DNA of 64,000 bases from Acidobacteriota bacterium (GTDB lineage Bacteria; Acidobacteriota; Vicinamibacteria; Vicinamibacterales; UBA2999), in the NCBI GenBank assembly GCA_020851565.1, contig JADZCN010000030.1:38374-102373 (forward strand), written 5' to 3'. The translations under genes were made by a program, and so were the position numbers. Of the stretch, positions 53,478 through 62,324 are shown in pieces (the stretch's first letter is position 1; the number at the start of each line of letters is the position of its first letter). A model generated the notes under the pieces. That model worked only from the letters and a program-made list of their open reading frames with translations, made no database searches and was not told the DNA's origin.

Positions 53478-54633
53478 CAGGGCGCCTCCTCAGGCGCGTC
53501 AGGCGGAACGCCGAGATGTCGTGCGTCGTCGTGTCGCGGGTGATCAGGTCCGCCACGATCTCGCCGACGACCGAACAGAACTTGAAGCCATGCCCGGAAC
53601 AGGGTGAGACGATCATGACGGCCGGCGCGCGCGGGTGCCGATCGATGATGAAGTGCTCGTCCGGTGAATTGGTGAACATGCAGGCAGCAGCTTGCAGCAA
53701 CCGGCCATTCGCGAGCGGGAAGTGGCGCGAGACCTCGTCGCGAAGCACCGCCTCGTCTTCCGCGTGACACGCCCGGTCCAGCGCATCGGGCTCCACGACC
53801 TGCCGTCGGTGGTGGTACTTGCCGACCTTGAAGCCGGGCACGCCGTGCTCGGGGAACCCGTAGTAGATGCCCGCGGGCGTCTCGTGCACGAAGACCGGGA
53901 ACCGCGCGGGCGCGAACCGGTCTCGCTCGGCGATGGCAAACCACCCCAGGACCTGTCGCTCCGGGCTCATGAGCGAGGCCATGTCCGGCAGCAATCCTCC
54001 CATCCAGGCGCCAGCCGCCAGCACCAGCTGCGCCGCCCCGTACGTGCCGGCGGGCGTCTGCACCTGGACACCGTCGCCATGGGCCTCCCACGCGATGACC
54101 GGCTCGCCGGTGCGGATGACGGCGCCAGCCGCGGTGGCCCAGTGCGCGTGCGCGAGGATGCATCGTTCGGGCAGCAGGAATCCCCCGTCCGGCTGGAACA
54201 CTGCGTCGACATCGTCGTCGATGCGCCAGGCGGGGAACCGCGCCCGCAGATCTCGACCGCCGATCAACTCGTGGGGCAGGTCGTGCTCGAGGCACGAGCG
54301 CCGTGATCCCTCGAACACCAGGCCACCGGTGGTGCCGACGTCGAGCGAACCGGTCACGTGCAGCAATCGCTCACCCGCCCGGGCCTCGAGGGCCCGCCAC
54401 AGCTCGAAGGCGCGGCGCAACAGCGGGACGTAGGAGGGATGCTCGAAGTAGGCGAGGCGGATGATGCGCGTGAGCCCGTGCGAGGAGCCGCGGTCGTGGG
54501 CGAGTGTATGACGCTCGAGCACGAGGACGCGCTGTCCCCGCGCCGCCAGGTGCGCTGCCGCGGCCGTCCCCATGCCGCCGGCGCCCACGATGATGACGTC
54601 GAAGCGGTCCGGCTCTCCGACGACTCCGGTCAA
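53458..54633 (-). CDS. SolA-like FAD-dependent N-methyl amino acid oxidase
   Basis: 391 residues, monomeric sarcosine/N-methyltryptophan oxidase family. FAD motif VIIVGAGGMGTAAAAHLAAR at the start, then RGSSHGLTRIIRLAYFEHPSY and, near the end, CMFTNSPDEHFIID and SPCSGHGFKF with the Cys that holds FAD covalently in sarcosine oxidases. The start is TTG, overlapping the DUF72 stop (TTGA); no ATG or GTG fits better. Oxidises an N-methyl amino acid with O2. Confidence 0.88.
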   Translation of the reverse strand: MTGVVGEPDRFDVIIVGAGGMGTAAAAHLAARGQRVLVLERHTLAHDRGSSHGLTRIIRLAYFEHPSYVPLLRRAFELWRALEARAGERLLHVTGSLDVGTTGGLVFEGSRRSCLEHDLPHELIGGRDLRARFPAWRIDDDVDAVFQPDGGFLLPERCILAHAHWATAAGAVIRTGEPVIAWEAHGDGVQVQTPAGTYGAAQLVLAAGAWMGGLLPDMASLMSPERQVLGWFAIAERDRFAPARFPVFVHETPAGIYYGFPEHGVPGFKVGKYHHRRQVVEPDALDRACHAEDEAVLRDEVSRHFPLANGRLLQAAACMFTNSPDEHFIIDRHPRAPAVMIVSPCSGHGFKFCSVVGEIVADLITRDTTTHDISAFRLTRLRRRPDGTADR

Positions 54634-55337
54634 CGCCGGAGCCTCTCCATCATCAGCTGGCCGAACGCTGCGCCCTTCCCCTCGTCCTCGTGCTTGAAGT
54701 ACACGAACACATCGCGGCAGCGGGCCCCGAGGTCGCGAGCGACATCGGCCCACCGGTGGATGTCCGCGGTCTCGTATCCTTCATCGCGCAGGCGAAGGTA
54801 CGCGTAGTCGGCCGTGGCGATGATGGGCGTATCGCGCTTGTCGCTGTCCGCGATACACAGCGCGACATTGCGCGCCCGCAGGCACTCGTACACATCGTCG
54901 GCCAGCCACGAGTCGTGGCGGAACTCGAAGGCGGCCGTCACGCGGGGAGGCAGCAGCGTCAGGAACTCGGCGAGCAGCACCGTGTCCTTCTTGAAGGTGG
55001 GCGGCAGCTGGAACAGCAGCGCGCCCATGCGGGGCCCGAGCTCGGCCGCGGCCGTGACGAAGCCCTTCACCGCCTCGGCCACGTCCGCCGGGCGGAGCTT
55101 CCTGTCGTGGGTGATGCGGCGCGGCGCCTTCAACGTGAAGCGAAAGCCCGCCGGCACCTGGGCACACCACCCCGCGACCAGCTTCGGCGTGGGCATGCGG
55201 TAGAACGTGTAGTTGATCTCGACGGTCGGGAAACGGTCGGCGTAGTACGCCAACATCTTCGCGGCGGGCAGGTCCTCGGGATAGAAGCTGCCCTTCCACT
55301 CGGGGTAGTTGTAGCCGGAAGTGCCGACAAGGATCAC
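54630..55337 (-). CDS. DUF72 family protein
   Basis: 235 residues with the family opening VGTSGYNYPEWKGSFYPEDL, then VEINYTFYRMP, FTLKAPRRITHD and LFQLPPTFKKD. DUF72 proteins are TIM-barrel-like and often assumed to be nucleases or glycosidases without proof. The GTG at 55337 gives the standard N-terminus. Coupled to the oxidase by a TTGA overlap. The region upstream is a GGTTCTSG array. Confidence 0.88.
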   Translation of the reverse strand: MILVGTSGYNYPEWKGSFYPEDLPAAKMLAYYADRFPTVEINYTFYRMPTPKLVAGWCAQVPAGFRFTLKAPRRITHDRKLRPADVAEAVKGFVTAAAELGPRMGALLFQLPPTFKKDTVLLAEFLTLLPPRVTAAFEFRHDSWLADDVYECLRARNVALCIADSDKRDTPIIATADYAYLRLRDEGYETADIHRWADVARDLGARCRDVFVYFKHEDEGKGAAFGQLMMERLRR

Positions 55338-55350
55338 GGTGGAATACAGA

Positions 55351-55467
55351 GGTTCTGGGGTTCTCGGGTTCTGGGGTTCTCGAGGTTCTCGGGCTCCTGG
55401 AACCTGAGAACCAGAACCTGAGAACCCGAGAACCCGAGAACCCGAGAACCCGAGAACCCGAGAACCT
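55351..55467. repeat. Inverted double octamer array GGTTCTSG ... CGAGAACC
   Basis: Five units of GGTTCTGG or GGTTCTCG, a short hinge, then about eight units of CGAGAACC or CTGAGAACC-type. Because the second half is the complement of the first, the whole block can fold into a long hairpin. It fills the gap between the DUF72 and RRM genes. Confidence 0.92.
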
Positions 55468-55476
55468 TGAGTCACC

Positions 55477-55806
55477 CTACCACCGCGGCTCGCGACGGCC
55501 GCCACCACCGCCGCCGCCGTATCCACCACGGCCGCCGCCGCCGCCGAACCCGCCCGACTCCTTCGGACGAGCCTCGTTGACGACGAGGGCCCGGCCTTCC
55601 ATCTCGTACTCATGGAACTGCTCGATGGCCTTCTGGGCATCCTCGTCGCTCACCATCTCGACGAAGGCGAAGCCGCGGGCGCGGCCCGTCGCCTGGTCGC
55701 GCATCACGCGCACATTGTCCACGGCGCCGGCCCGGCTGAACAGCTCCGTCAGATCTTCATCGGTGGTCTTGTAGGGGAGGTTGCCAACATACAGTCTGCG
55801 GCCCAT
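55477..55806 (-). CDS. RRM-domain RNA-binding protein with Gly-rich tail
   Basis: 109 residues: one RRM with RNP2 LYVGNLP and RNP1 RGFAFVEM, then a Gly-rich tail (GGFGGGGGRGGYGGGGG) ending REPRW. This is the small RNA-chaperone type found in cyanobacteria and other bacteria, often cold-induced. A 5' leader of about 150 bases is likely if the TATACT box near 55970 is the promoter. A longer frame upstream is unsupported. Confidence 0.92.
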   Translation of the reverse strand: MGRRLYVGNLPYKTTDEDLTELFSRAGAVDNVRVMRDQATGRARGFAFVEMVSDEDAQKAIEQFHEYEMEGRALVVNEARPKESGGFGGGGGRGGYGGGGGGGRREPRW

Positions 55807-56023
55807 GGGAGCGCTCTGCCTTTTCGCGCGCGGGTCTCCGGGATGCACCAACCAGCGCGCGTGGGGCTCGTGCACCAGAAAGCGCTCGCATCCCGAGGGG
55901 CCTGTGCGGACGTGACACCGACACCAACCTGTCTGAACTGCGGGGCTTTCAATCGCTGGCGGAGTATAGCAGGACCCCGCCGTCCCGCGCGCGGAGAAAG
56001 GCCGGCGCCCCCCGGCACTGCGA

Positions 56024-56029
56024 TAGAGT
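56024..56029 (+). promoter_or_regulatory. Candidate -10 box TAGAGT of a leaderless mRNA
   Basis: TAGAGT lies 8 bases before the ATG of the SCO/CusF gene. The intervening bases (CAGACGGG) include only a weak ribosome-binding-like GGG. Confidence 0.3.
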
Positions 56030-56037
56030 CAGACGGG

Positions 56038-56904
56038 ATGAAGAAGCGTGCACTTGCCGTGATGACCTGCCTGGCCGGCACCCTCGCAGGGTGCACCGGG
56101 GAGCCCGAGGTTCGCACCTACCAGCTGTCCGGCCAGATCCTCGTCGTCCGCCCCGAGACGCAGGAGGTCCTGATCCGGCACGGCGATATCGCCGGGTTCA
56201 TGCCGGGCATGACCATGCCCTTCAAGGTTCGCGACCCGGGCCTGCTCCAGGGGCGCCAGGCCGGAGATCTGGTCGAGGCCACGCTCACTGTCGCAGCGGA
56301 ATCGGCCTGGCTGAGCACGCTCGTGGCCACCGGCCGGGCACCTTTGCCGGCCGATGCCCCCGCGGCCATTCCGGCCGCCGCCGGAGTCTCGGTGCTGGCT
56401 CCGGGCGACCGTGTCCCCGACATGGCCCTGGTCACGACATCTGGCCGTGAGTTGAAGCTGACCGAATCCCGCGGGCGGGCGACGGCGGTGACCTTCATCT
56501 ACACGCGATGCCCGCTGCCAGACTTCTGCCCGCTCATGGACCGCCGCTTCGCCGAAGTGCAGCGGCGGGCGTCCACCGACAGCACGCTGGCGGGGCGCAT
56601 CTCACTGGTCTCGGTGAGCTTCGACCCGGCCACCGACACCCCTGCGCGTCTTGCCTCGCACGCCGAGGCGATGGGCGCCAATCCCTCGGTCTGGCAGTTC
56701 GCGACGATGAACGACGCCGCCCACGTGGACCGCTTCGCGGCCTCGTTTGGCGTCAATGTCATCCGCGAACAGGACGGGACGATCACGCACAACCTCCGCA
56801 CGCTCGTCATCGCACCGTCGGGAACGGTCGTCTCCGTACGCGACGGCAACCAGTGGTCCGCCGAAGACCTGCTGGAGGATCTCCGTACTGCACTGCGCCG
56901 TTAG
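56038..56904 (+). CDS. SCO1/SenC copper chaperone fused to a CusF-like domain
   Basis: 288 residues with a lipobox (GTLAGCTGE). Residues about 25-95 are a CusF-like copper domain (GFMPGMTMPFKV carries the Met ligands). Residues about 125-288 are a SCO domain: C158 and C164 in RCPLPDFCP and H251 in ITHNLRT form the copper site. Such proteins deliver copper to the CuA centre of cytochrome oxidase. The fusion suggests that copper pick-up and hand-over are on one chain. The gene is followed closely by the one at 56919. Confidence 0.9.
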   Translation: MKKRALAVMTCLAGTLAGCTGEPEVRTYQLSGQILVVRPETQEVLIRHGDIAGFMPGMTMPFKVRDPGLLQGRQAGDLVEATLTVAAESAWLSTLVATGRAPLPADAPAAIPAAAGVSVLAPGDRVPDMALVTTSGRELKLTESRGRATAVTFIYTRCPLPDFCPLMDRRFAEVQRRASTDSTLAGRISLVSVSFDPATDTPARLASHAEAMGANPSVWQFATMNDAAHVDRFAASFGVNVIREQDGTITHNLRTLVIAPSGTVVSVRDGNQWSAEDLLEDLRTALRR

Positions 56905-56918
56905 GGCACAATGACGAC

Positions 56919-57578
56919 GTGAACCCGGCACTCTCGGCCCGCGAGCGCGCCCTCCTCCGCCGCCTCCGCACCCCATCGGCCGTGCAGGCCTGGTTGAATG
57001 CACTCCCTTACAACGTCGAGGAGGACGGCGAAACCCTGCGGAGCTTTCGTGGCGTGGTCCGGGCGAACCAGGCACACTGCCTCGAGGCGGCCCTCGTCGC
57101 CGCCGTCGTGCTCGAGCACAACGGGTACCCGCCGCTCGTGATGAGCCTGGAGTCGCAGGACAACCTGGACCACGTCATCTTCGTGTATCGCGCCAACGGG
57201 CGCTGGGGCTCAGTGGCCCGCTCACGCGACCCGGGCCTTCACGGGCGTAAGCCGCTGTTCCGGACCATCCGGGGCCTGGCCTATAGCTACATGGACCCCT
57301 ACATCGACTACACGGGCCGTGTGCTCGGCTACGGCGTGGCCAACCTGGCCGAGGCCATGGGCCGATATGACTGGCGCTGGTCGTTCGAGAATCGGTGGAA
57401 GGTGGAGCAGGTGCTCATCGACTGGCCGCACGTGAAGCTGCCCAGCTCGACGCCCCGGTATCGGGAATTGAAGCGCCGCTACCGCGCGTACCTGGCAGCC
57501 AACCACGGCCGCAAGCCGCTCTACTACCGGGGCCGGGATAAGTGGACACCGATTCCAGGCGAGTTCCAGAAGTCTTGA
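56919..57578 (+). CDS. Conserved protein with a possible Cys-His-Asp catalytic centre
   Basis: 219 residues. The order ANQAHCLEAALVAAVVL, then DNLDHVIFVYRANGRWGSVA and SRDPGL suggests a transglutaminase-like or papain-like Cys-His-Asp arrangement, but the family is not recognised. The C-terminus has LKRRYRAYLAANHGRKPLYY. GTG start, 15 bases after the SCO gene stop. Its TGA is part of the first GTCTTGAG octamer. Confidence 0.7.
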   Translation: MNPALSARERALLRRLRTPSAVQAWLNALPYNVEEDGETLRSFRGVVRANQAHCLEAALVAAVVLEHNGYPPLVMSLESQDNLDHVIFVYRANGRWGSVARSRDPGLHGRKPLFRTIRGLAYSYMDPYIDYTGRVLGYGVANLAEAMGRYDWRWSFENRWKVEQVLIDWPHVKLPSSTPRYRELKRRYRAYLAANHGRKPLYYRGRDKWTPIPGEFQKS

Positions 57579-57710
57579 GGTCTTGAGGTCTTGAGGTCTT
57601 GAGGTCTTGAGGTCTTGAGGTCTTGAGGTCTTGAGGTCTTGGGGTCTTGGGGTCTTGGGGCTTGGGGTCTTGAGGTCTTGGGTCCTGGGTCCTCGGTCTT
57701 GGGTCCTGCG
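57572..57710 (+). repeat. Octamer array GTCTTGAG / GTCTTGGG, about 15 units
   Basis: Eight GTCTTGAG units in perfect register, then GTCTTGGG and decayed units (GTCCTGGG) to about 57710. The first unit contains the stop codon of the gene at 56919. The complement of this unit forms the array at 58933. Confidence 0.95.
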
Positions 57711-57728
57711 GCCGCAGAACCGCGAGAC

Positions 57729-57832
57729 CGAACCTCCGAACCTCCGAACCTCCGAACCTCAGAACCTCAGAACCTCAGAACTCCAGAACCTCAGAACCCC
57801 AGAACCTCCGAACCCGAGAACCCGAGAACCCG
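57729..57832 (+). repeat. Octamer array CGAACCTC / CAGAACCT / CGAGAACC, 13 units
   Basis: Thirteen gapless 8-base units whose sequence drifts along the array from GAACCTCC to GAACCTCA to GAACCCGA. It ends 5 bases before the stop of the opposing zinc-ribbon gene. Related to the GAGAACCC arrays. Confidence 0.95.
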
Positions 57833-57837
57833 TCCCC

Positions 57838-58140
57838 CTAGTCCAGGTCGAAGCCGCGCAGGGGCTTGGTCACGGGCTCCTTCTGTGCCTGCTTGAGCGC
57901 CTCCTCGAAGCGCTTCGCCAGGGCGTCGCCCTTGTTCTTCTCGGCCTGGACCGACTGGGCGAAGAGGGCCTCGCGCCGGGCGGCCTGCTCGGCGAGGATG
58001 CGGTCGGCCTCCGACAGTTCGGGCTTGTGCGCGCCGGGTGGCTCGGCGTGGGAGACGATGCGTCCCAGGTTGAGGTCCACCACCAGGGTGGCCCCGCAAC
58101 AGGGGCACGTGAGTTCGCGCTCGCTCGTGAGCTTTGGCAT
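57838..58140 (-). CDS. Small zinc-ribbon protein
   Basis: 100 residues. The N-terminus has a zinc-knuckle CPCCGATLVVDLNLGRIV, as in many small bacterial ribbons, followed by a helical, charged region (AARREALFAQSVQAEKNKGD) likely to form a coiled coil. No second CxxC pair is seen. Function unknown. It is divergent from the nuclease at 58185. Confidence 0.8.
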   Translation of the reverse strand: MPKLTSERELTCPCCGATLVVDLNLGRIVSHAEPPGAHKPELSEADRILAEQAARREALFAQSVQAEKNKGDALAKRFEEALKQAQKEPVTKPLRGFDLD

Positions 58141-58184
58141 TTGCCGTTCCCTCCGCCTTCCTTCAGACTAGTGAGAACGGAGTG

Positions 58185-58922
58185 ATGGCGCAAGACGAGT
58201 CACGGAACACCCACACCATCCGCGTCGCCACGTACAACATCCACCGGGCGCGCGGCCTCGACGGGCGCACCCGGCTGGAACGTATTGCCGCCGTCCTTGC
58301 CACCGTGGACGCCGACATCGTCGCGCTGCAGGAGGTGGTCGGGGCCTCGCCCCTCAAGCCGGGACAGGCTGCCGAGCTGGGTGCCGCGCTTGGCATGGGA
58401 TGGGTCATGGCACCCACCCGTCACTGGCGCACGGCGCTCTTCGGCAATGTCGTCCTCAGCCGCCTGCCGGTGAGGCACCACGTGCAGCACGACCTCACGT
58501 GGAAAACGTGCGAGCCCAGGAACGTGCAGCGCGTGGACTTCGAGGTGGACTCACACGTCCTGCACTTCTACAACGTGCACCTGGGTACGGCGCTGCTCGA
58601 GCGTCGTCACCAGGCGGCGCGCCTGGCCTCACTCGTCCACGATCGCCGTGTGACAGGACCCAAGATCGTGCTGGGCGACTTCAACGAGTGGGCCCGCGGC
58701 CTGGCCACCGACATCCTGGCCGAGCGCCTGCAGAGCATCGACCTGCGGCAGCACCTGAAACGCGGCCGCAACTATCCCGGCTTCTTCCCGATCCTTCACC
58801 TCGACCACATCTACTACGAAGGCCACGTCGAGGTGCTGAAGGTCACCTCGCCTCGCGACCGCCTGACGCTGGTCGCGTCCGATCATCTGCCGCTCGTCGC
58901 CGACCTGAAGATCGGCTTCTGA
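58185..58922 (+). CDS. Endonuclease/exonuclease/phosphatase family protein
   Basis: 245 residues, EEP fold. IRVATYNIHRARGLDGRTRL is the first motif (N and H), IVALQEVVG contains the metal-binding Glu, KIVLGDFNEWARGL the GDFN motif and LVASDHLPLVADL the catalytic SDH. These are Mg-dependent phosphodiesterases of DNA, phospholipids or other phosphates. A GTG at 58182 is an alternative start. Followed within 10 bases by an octamer array. Confidence 0.9.
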   Translation: MAQDESRNTHTIRVATYNIHRARGLDGRTRLERIAAVLATVDADIVALQEVVGASPLKPGQAAELGAALGMGWVMAPTRHWRTALFGNVVLSRLPVRHHVQHDLTWKTCEPRNVQRVDFEVDSHVLHFYNVHLGTALLERRHQAARLASLVHDRRVTGPKIVLGDFNEWARGLATDILAERLQSIDLRQHLKRGRNYPGFFPILHLDHIYYEGHVEVLKVTSPRDRLTLVASDHLPLVADLKIGF

Positions 58923-58932
58923 CCCCAGGCCC

Positions 58933-59004
58933 CAAGACCTCAAGACCCCAAGACCCCAAGACCCCAAGCCCCCAAGACCCCAAGACCCCAAGACCTCAAG
59001 ACGA
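58933..59004 (+). repeat. Octamer array CCAAGACC, 9 units
   Basis: Nine gapless units: CCAAGACC or TCAAGACC with one CCAAGCCC; a decayed tail (CCCCAAG) follows to about 59030. It is the complement of the GTCTTGGG array at 57572, and the two flank the divergent gene pair 57838-58922. Confidence 0.96.
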
Positions 59005-59030
59005 CTCCAGCCCCAAGCCCCAAGCCCCCG

Positions 59031-60311
59031 TCACTCCCCCACGCGTCCGAGCACGAGGTGGACCAGGCCGATGTTGCGCGTCCGGAAGGCCGCCTCGCAC
59101 GAGGCCAGGTAGTACTCCCACATGCGCACGAACCGGTCGTCGAACCCCAGCGCGCGGACATGGTCCACGCGGTCGAAGAAGCGGCCGCGCCAGTCCCGCA
59201 GCGTGCGCGCGTAATCCAGCGCACGGTCCTCCAGGCCGAACACGCCGAGGCGGGTATGTGCCGCTGTCACGCGCACGACCTCGCCAATCGAGGGCAGCAG
59301 GCCGCCGGGGAAGATGTACTTCTGAATCCAGTCGCAGTGCTTCCGGTAATCAGCGAAGCGGGCGTCCACCATGGTGATGGCCTGGATTCCGGCGCGGCCG
59401 CCCGGCGCCAGGATCTCGTCGATCTTCGAGAAGTACGACGGCCAGTACTCCTCGCCTACCGCCTCGATCATCTCGATCGATACCACCTTGCTGAACTGCC
59501 CGCTGACATCGCGGTAGTCGCAGAAGCGAAACTCGACCCGATCGTCGAGGCCTTCCGCCGTCGCTCGCGCGCGCGAGAGCGCCAGCTGCTCGCGGGACAC
59601 CGTGAGCCCCGTCACGCGGCAGCCCCGGGTCCGCGCGGCGTAGAGCGCCAGTCCGCCCCATCCCGAGCCGATCTCCAGCACGTGATCATTCGGCCCGATA
59701 TCGAGTGCCTGGCACCACCGCTCGAACTTCTGCCGTTGAGCCGCCTCCAGCGTATCGGCCTCCGAAAGGTAGACGCCGCTCGAGTACGCCATCTCCGTGT
59801 CCAGGAACGCCCGGAAGAGATCGTTGCTGAGATCGTAGTGCGCGCCGATATTCCGCCGGCTCCCGTCCCTCGTGTTACGGCGGCGGCGGTGGAGCCAGTC
59901 GTTCGTCAGGTTGACGAGCCTGGAGAGCGGGGAGTCGAGCGGCAGGTACGCCTGGTTGCGCAGCACCAGTTCGACGAAGCGCGCCACGTCGTCGGTGCGC
60001 CAGTCGCCATCCATGTAGGCCTCCCCGGCCCCCATGTCCCCGCGCAGGGCGAACTTCGTGAAGAAGGCGTCGCGCTCGATCCATAGCACCGCGTGCGGCT
60101 CCGCGCCGGCCTCGCCGGCCATCGCCATCGTGCCGTCCGGCAGGTGCACGGTCAGCCGGCCGACGCGCCACTGCTCGAGGGCCGCCAGCAGGCGCCGCCG
60201 CGCGATGGGGGCCACGATGCGATCGAGGGCGCTCGTGACCGGGGCCTCGGTTACTGCGCTCGGAAGACGGGTGCCTGCCTGTTCCATGCGCTGGTTAGGA
60301 CTCCGTGCCAT
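59031..60311 (-). CDS. cfa: Cyclopropane-fatty-acyl-phospholipid synthase
   Basis: 426 residues. SAM motif VLEIGSGWGGLALYAARTRG, the family stretch NIGAHYDLSNDLFRAFLD and SIEMIEAVGEEYWPSYFSKI are all present, with the bicarbonate-site Cys and Glu contexts retained. It adds a methylene across double bonds in membrane phospholipids. Start ATG at 60311 overlaps the DUF1365 gene by 17 bases; an ATG at 60287 is also possible. Last gene of the COG2907-DUF1365-cfa group. Confidence 0.93.
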   Translation of the reverse strand: MARSPNQRMEQAGTRLPSAVTEAPVTSALDRIVAPIARRRLLAALEQWRVGRLTVHLPDGTMAMAGEAGAEPHAVLWIERDAFFTKFALRGDMGAGEAYMDGDWRTDDVARFVELVLRNQAYLPLDSPLSRLVNLTNDWLHRRRRNTRDGSRRNIGAHYDLSNDLFRAFLDTEMAYSSGVYLSEADTLEAAQRQKFERWCQALDIGPNDHVLEIGSGWGGLALYAARTRGCRVTGLTVSREQLALSRARATAEGLDDRVEFRFCDYRDVSGQFSKVVSIEMIEAVGEEYWPSYFSKIDEILAPGGRAGIQAITMVDARFADYRKHCDWIQKYIFPGGLLPSIGEVVRVTAAHTRLGVFGLEDRALDYARTLRDWRGRFFDRVDHVRALGFDDRFVRMWEYYLASCEAAFRTRNIGLVHLVLGRVGE

Positions 60312-61047
60312 GCCGCGCGGATTCAGGGTCGTACGCCGGCTTCGGGTGGTACGTCGCGCCCTTCCACCAGAGGCGCAGCGCCTCCCAGTGAATAGCGGCG
60401 ATGATCTTCGCCGTCACGAACGGGTATCGCACGAGCGCGGCCGCCACGCCCGCATCGGTCAGGGGCCGGCGATCGAGCGACAGACGCGAGACGAAGACCG
60501 CCCGGCCGTCGCGGTGCAGGTCGATCCGCACGTCCAGGTGGCTCGGCGAGACCTGGAAACGGAAGCGGTACGTACCGTCCAGCGTGAGGAACGGGGACAC
60601 GTGGAACACCTTCTTCTCGTCCCACACCTGCGCGCCGGAGTCCACGGGCAGCACATAGGTGTGCGACTCGCCGAAGGTGTTGCTCACCTCGCAGACAATC
60701 GCGGACAGGCGCGACCCCGCGTAGCAGAAGAAGAAGCTGACGGGATTGAACACGTAGCCGAACACCCGGCAGTTCGTGACCAGCTCGATGCGATCAATCG
60801 AGTCGTCCACGCCGTGCCGGGCCAGCACGGTCCGCACGTCGGGAAGGTGGTCGGCCCGCCGGAACGACACCGGCCGCGCGCGTTCCACGCCGAAGAGACG
60901 CAGGCGGTCATTGAGGGCGACGAGCTCGTCCAGGTCCAGCCGGTACATCACCAGGCTGTACCGGAAGCCGTGGGCCATCGGCTCGAGGCGCCGGTGCATC
61001 ACGTGCCCGGTCATGAGAGCCGACCGCAGCGCGCTACGGCTCGACAC
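60295..61047 (-). CDS. DUF1365 protein
   Basis: 250 residues from a GTG at 61047, chosen because family members begin SALxxGxVxHRR and the frame gives SALMTGHVMHRRLEP; an ATG at 61014 would omit the first residues. FGYVFNPVSFFFCYA and YVLPV-type segments are typical. Members sit with COG2907 oxidoreductases and Cfa and are implicated in fatty acid modification under oxidative stress. The start overlaps the upstream gene by 14 bases. Confidence 0.88.
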   Translation of the reverse strand: MSSRSALRSALMTGHVMHRRLEPMAHGFRYSLVMYRLDLDELVALNDRLRLFGVERARPVSFRRADHLPDVRTVLARHGVDDSIDRIELVTNCRVFGYVFNPVSFFFCYAGSRLSAIVCEVSNTFGESHTYVLPVDSGAQVWDEKKVFHVSPFLTLDGTYRFRFQVSPSHLDVRIDLHRDGRAVFVSRLSLDRRPLTDAGVAAALVRYPFVTAKIIAAIHWEALRLWWKGATYHPKPAYDPESARHGTES

Positions 61048-62281
61048 CAAGCCCCCGGGCCACCGCCACGGCGGAGACCAGCCCGTCCTCGTGAAATCCA
61101 AACCGCAGGTGCGCGCCGCAGTACCACGTGCGGCGCTCGCCGTTCATCCGGCCGATGAGCGACTGCCCTTCGATGGCCGGACCGTCCAGGATGGGGTGCG
61201 TATAGCTCATCCTCGCGATCACCTCACCGGCCACCGGCTCGAGCGGGTTCAGCGAGCACAGCAGCGCGCGGCCGGGACGATGCCCCTGCAGGCGGTTCAG
61301 ATCGTAGGTCACCGACACCGGCGAGCGCTCGTCCCGGCAGTCGTCGAGGTCGCAGTTCCACGACGCTCGCGCATACGGCTCGTCGGGGAGCAGCCGCTCG
61401 TCGGAGTGCAGGAACGTGTCGTTGGTCGAATAGCGGAACCGCCCGAGGGCGTCGCGTTCGTGCGGGCTCGGATCGGCCAGCAGCGCCAGGGCCTGGTCCG
61501 CGTGCGTCGCCAGCACGACGGCATCGTGCTCGGTGTCGGTCCCGTCCGCCAGGCCGATGGTCACGCCACGCTCGTGGCGCGTGACGGCGCGAACCGGCGT
61601 GCCCGCGCGCACGGCCGTTCCCAGCCGCGCCGCGATCCTCTCCACGTAGGCACGGCTGCCGCCGAGAATCGTGCGCCACTGCGGCTGCCCCGCCGCCGCC
61701 AGCAGGCCATGGTTCTCCATGAACCGCAGGTACGACGCGGCGGGAAACGCCCGCATGTCCGCCGTCGAGGCCGACCAGATGGCGCCCCCCATCGGAAGCA
61801 CGAAGTGCCGAGCCAGGTCCTCGCCGAAGCCGCCCTCGTCCAGGAACTGGCCGAGCGAACGGGCTTCACTGCCGCTCTCCAGCGCGCGCCGCCCGCGGCG
61901 GAAGAACTTCTGGATGTCCGCGAGCAGCCGCCAGTGTCCGATGCTCAGCAGGCGTCCACGCTGGGCGAACAGCCCATCCGCTCCCGCGCTGGAGTACTCC
62001 AGCCCACACCGGCGGCAGCGCACGCTGAAGGACATGTCGCTCGCACGGCTCTCGACCCCGAGCTGGGCCAGCAGGCGGACGAAGTGCGGGTAGGTCCGGT
62101 CGTTGAAGACCATGAACCCCGTGTCGACCGGCCATTGGCGCCCGCCGAGCTCCACGTCGTGGGTGTGCGCGTGGCCTCCCAGGCGAGGCGAGGCTTCGAA
62201 CAGGGTGACCGTGTGGGCCCGGGAAAGGAAGTAGGCGGCGGAGAGGCCGGAGACACCCGCGCCGACGATGGCAATGCGCAC
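61034..62281 (-). CDS. COG2907-type FAD-dependent oxidoreductase
   Basis: 415 residues. The dinucleotide motif IVGAGVSGLSAAYFLSRAH is at the start; DTGFMVFNDRTYPHFVRLL and ADMRAFPAASYLRFMENHG are seen in this family of predicted amine-oxidase-like enzymes. It heads the lipid-modification cluster with DUF1365 and cfa. The start is GTG. The reaction is not established in the family. Confidence 0.9.
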   Translation of the reverse strand: MRIAIVGAGVSGLSAAYFLSRAHTVTLFEASPRLGGHAHTHDVELGGRQWPVDTGFMVFNDRTYPHFVRLLAQLGVESRASDMSFSVRCRRCGLEYSSAGADGLFAQRGRLLSIGHWRLLADIQKFFRRGRRALESGSEARSLGQFLDEGGFGEDLARHFVLPMGGAIWSASTADMRAFPAASYLRFMENHGLLAAAGQPQWRTILGGSRAYVERIAARLGTAVRAGTPVRAVTRHERGVTIGLADGTDTEHDAVVLATHADQALALLADPSPHERDALGRFRYSTNDTFLHSDERLLPDEPYARASWNCDLDDCRDERSPVSVTYDLNRLQGHRPGRALLCSLNPLEPVAGEVIARMSYTHPILDGPAIEGQSLIGRMNGERRTWYCGAHLRFGFHEDGLVSAVAVARGLGVEP

Positions 62282-62324
62282 GCTACTGGGAAGAACCCCG
62301 GCCGCGGGCAGCGTATTCCCGGGC

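Noticed and set aside
57572..57832. Insertion sequence or transposon end
   Set aside because: No transposase and no target-site duplication; the sequence is only tandem 8-mers.
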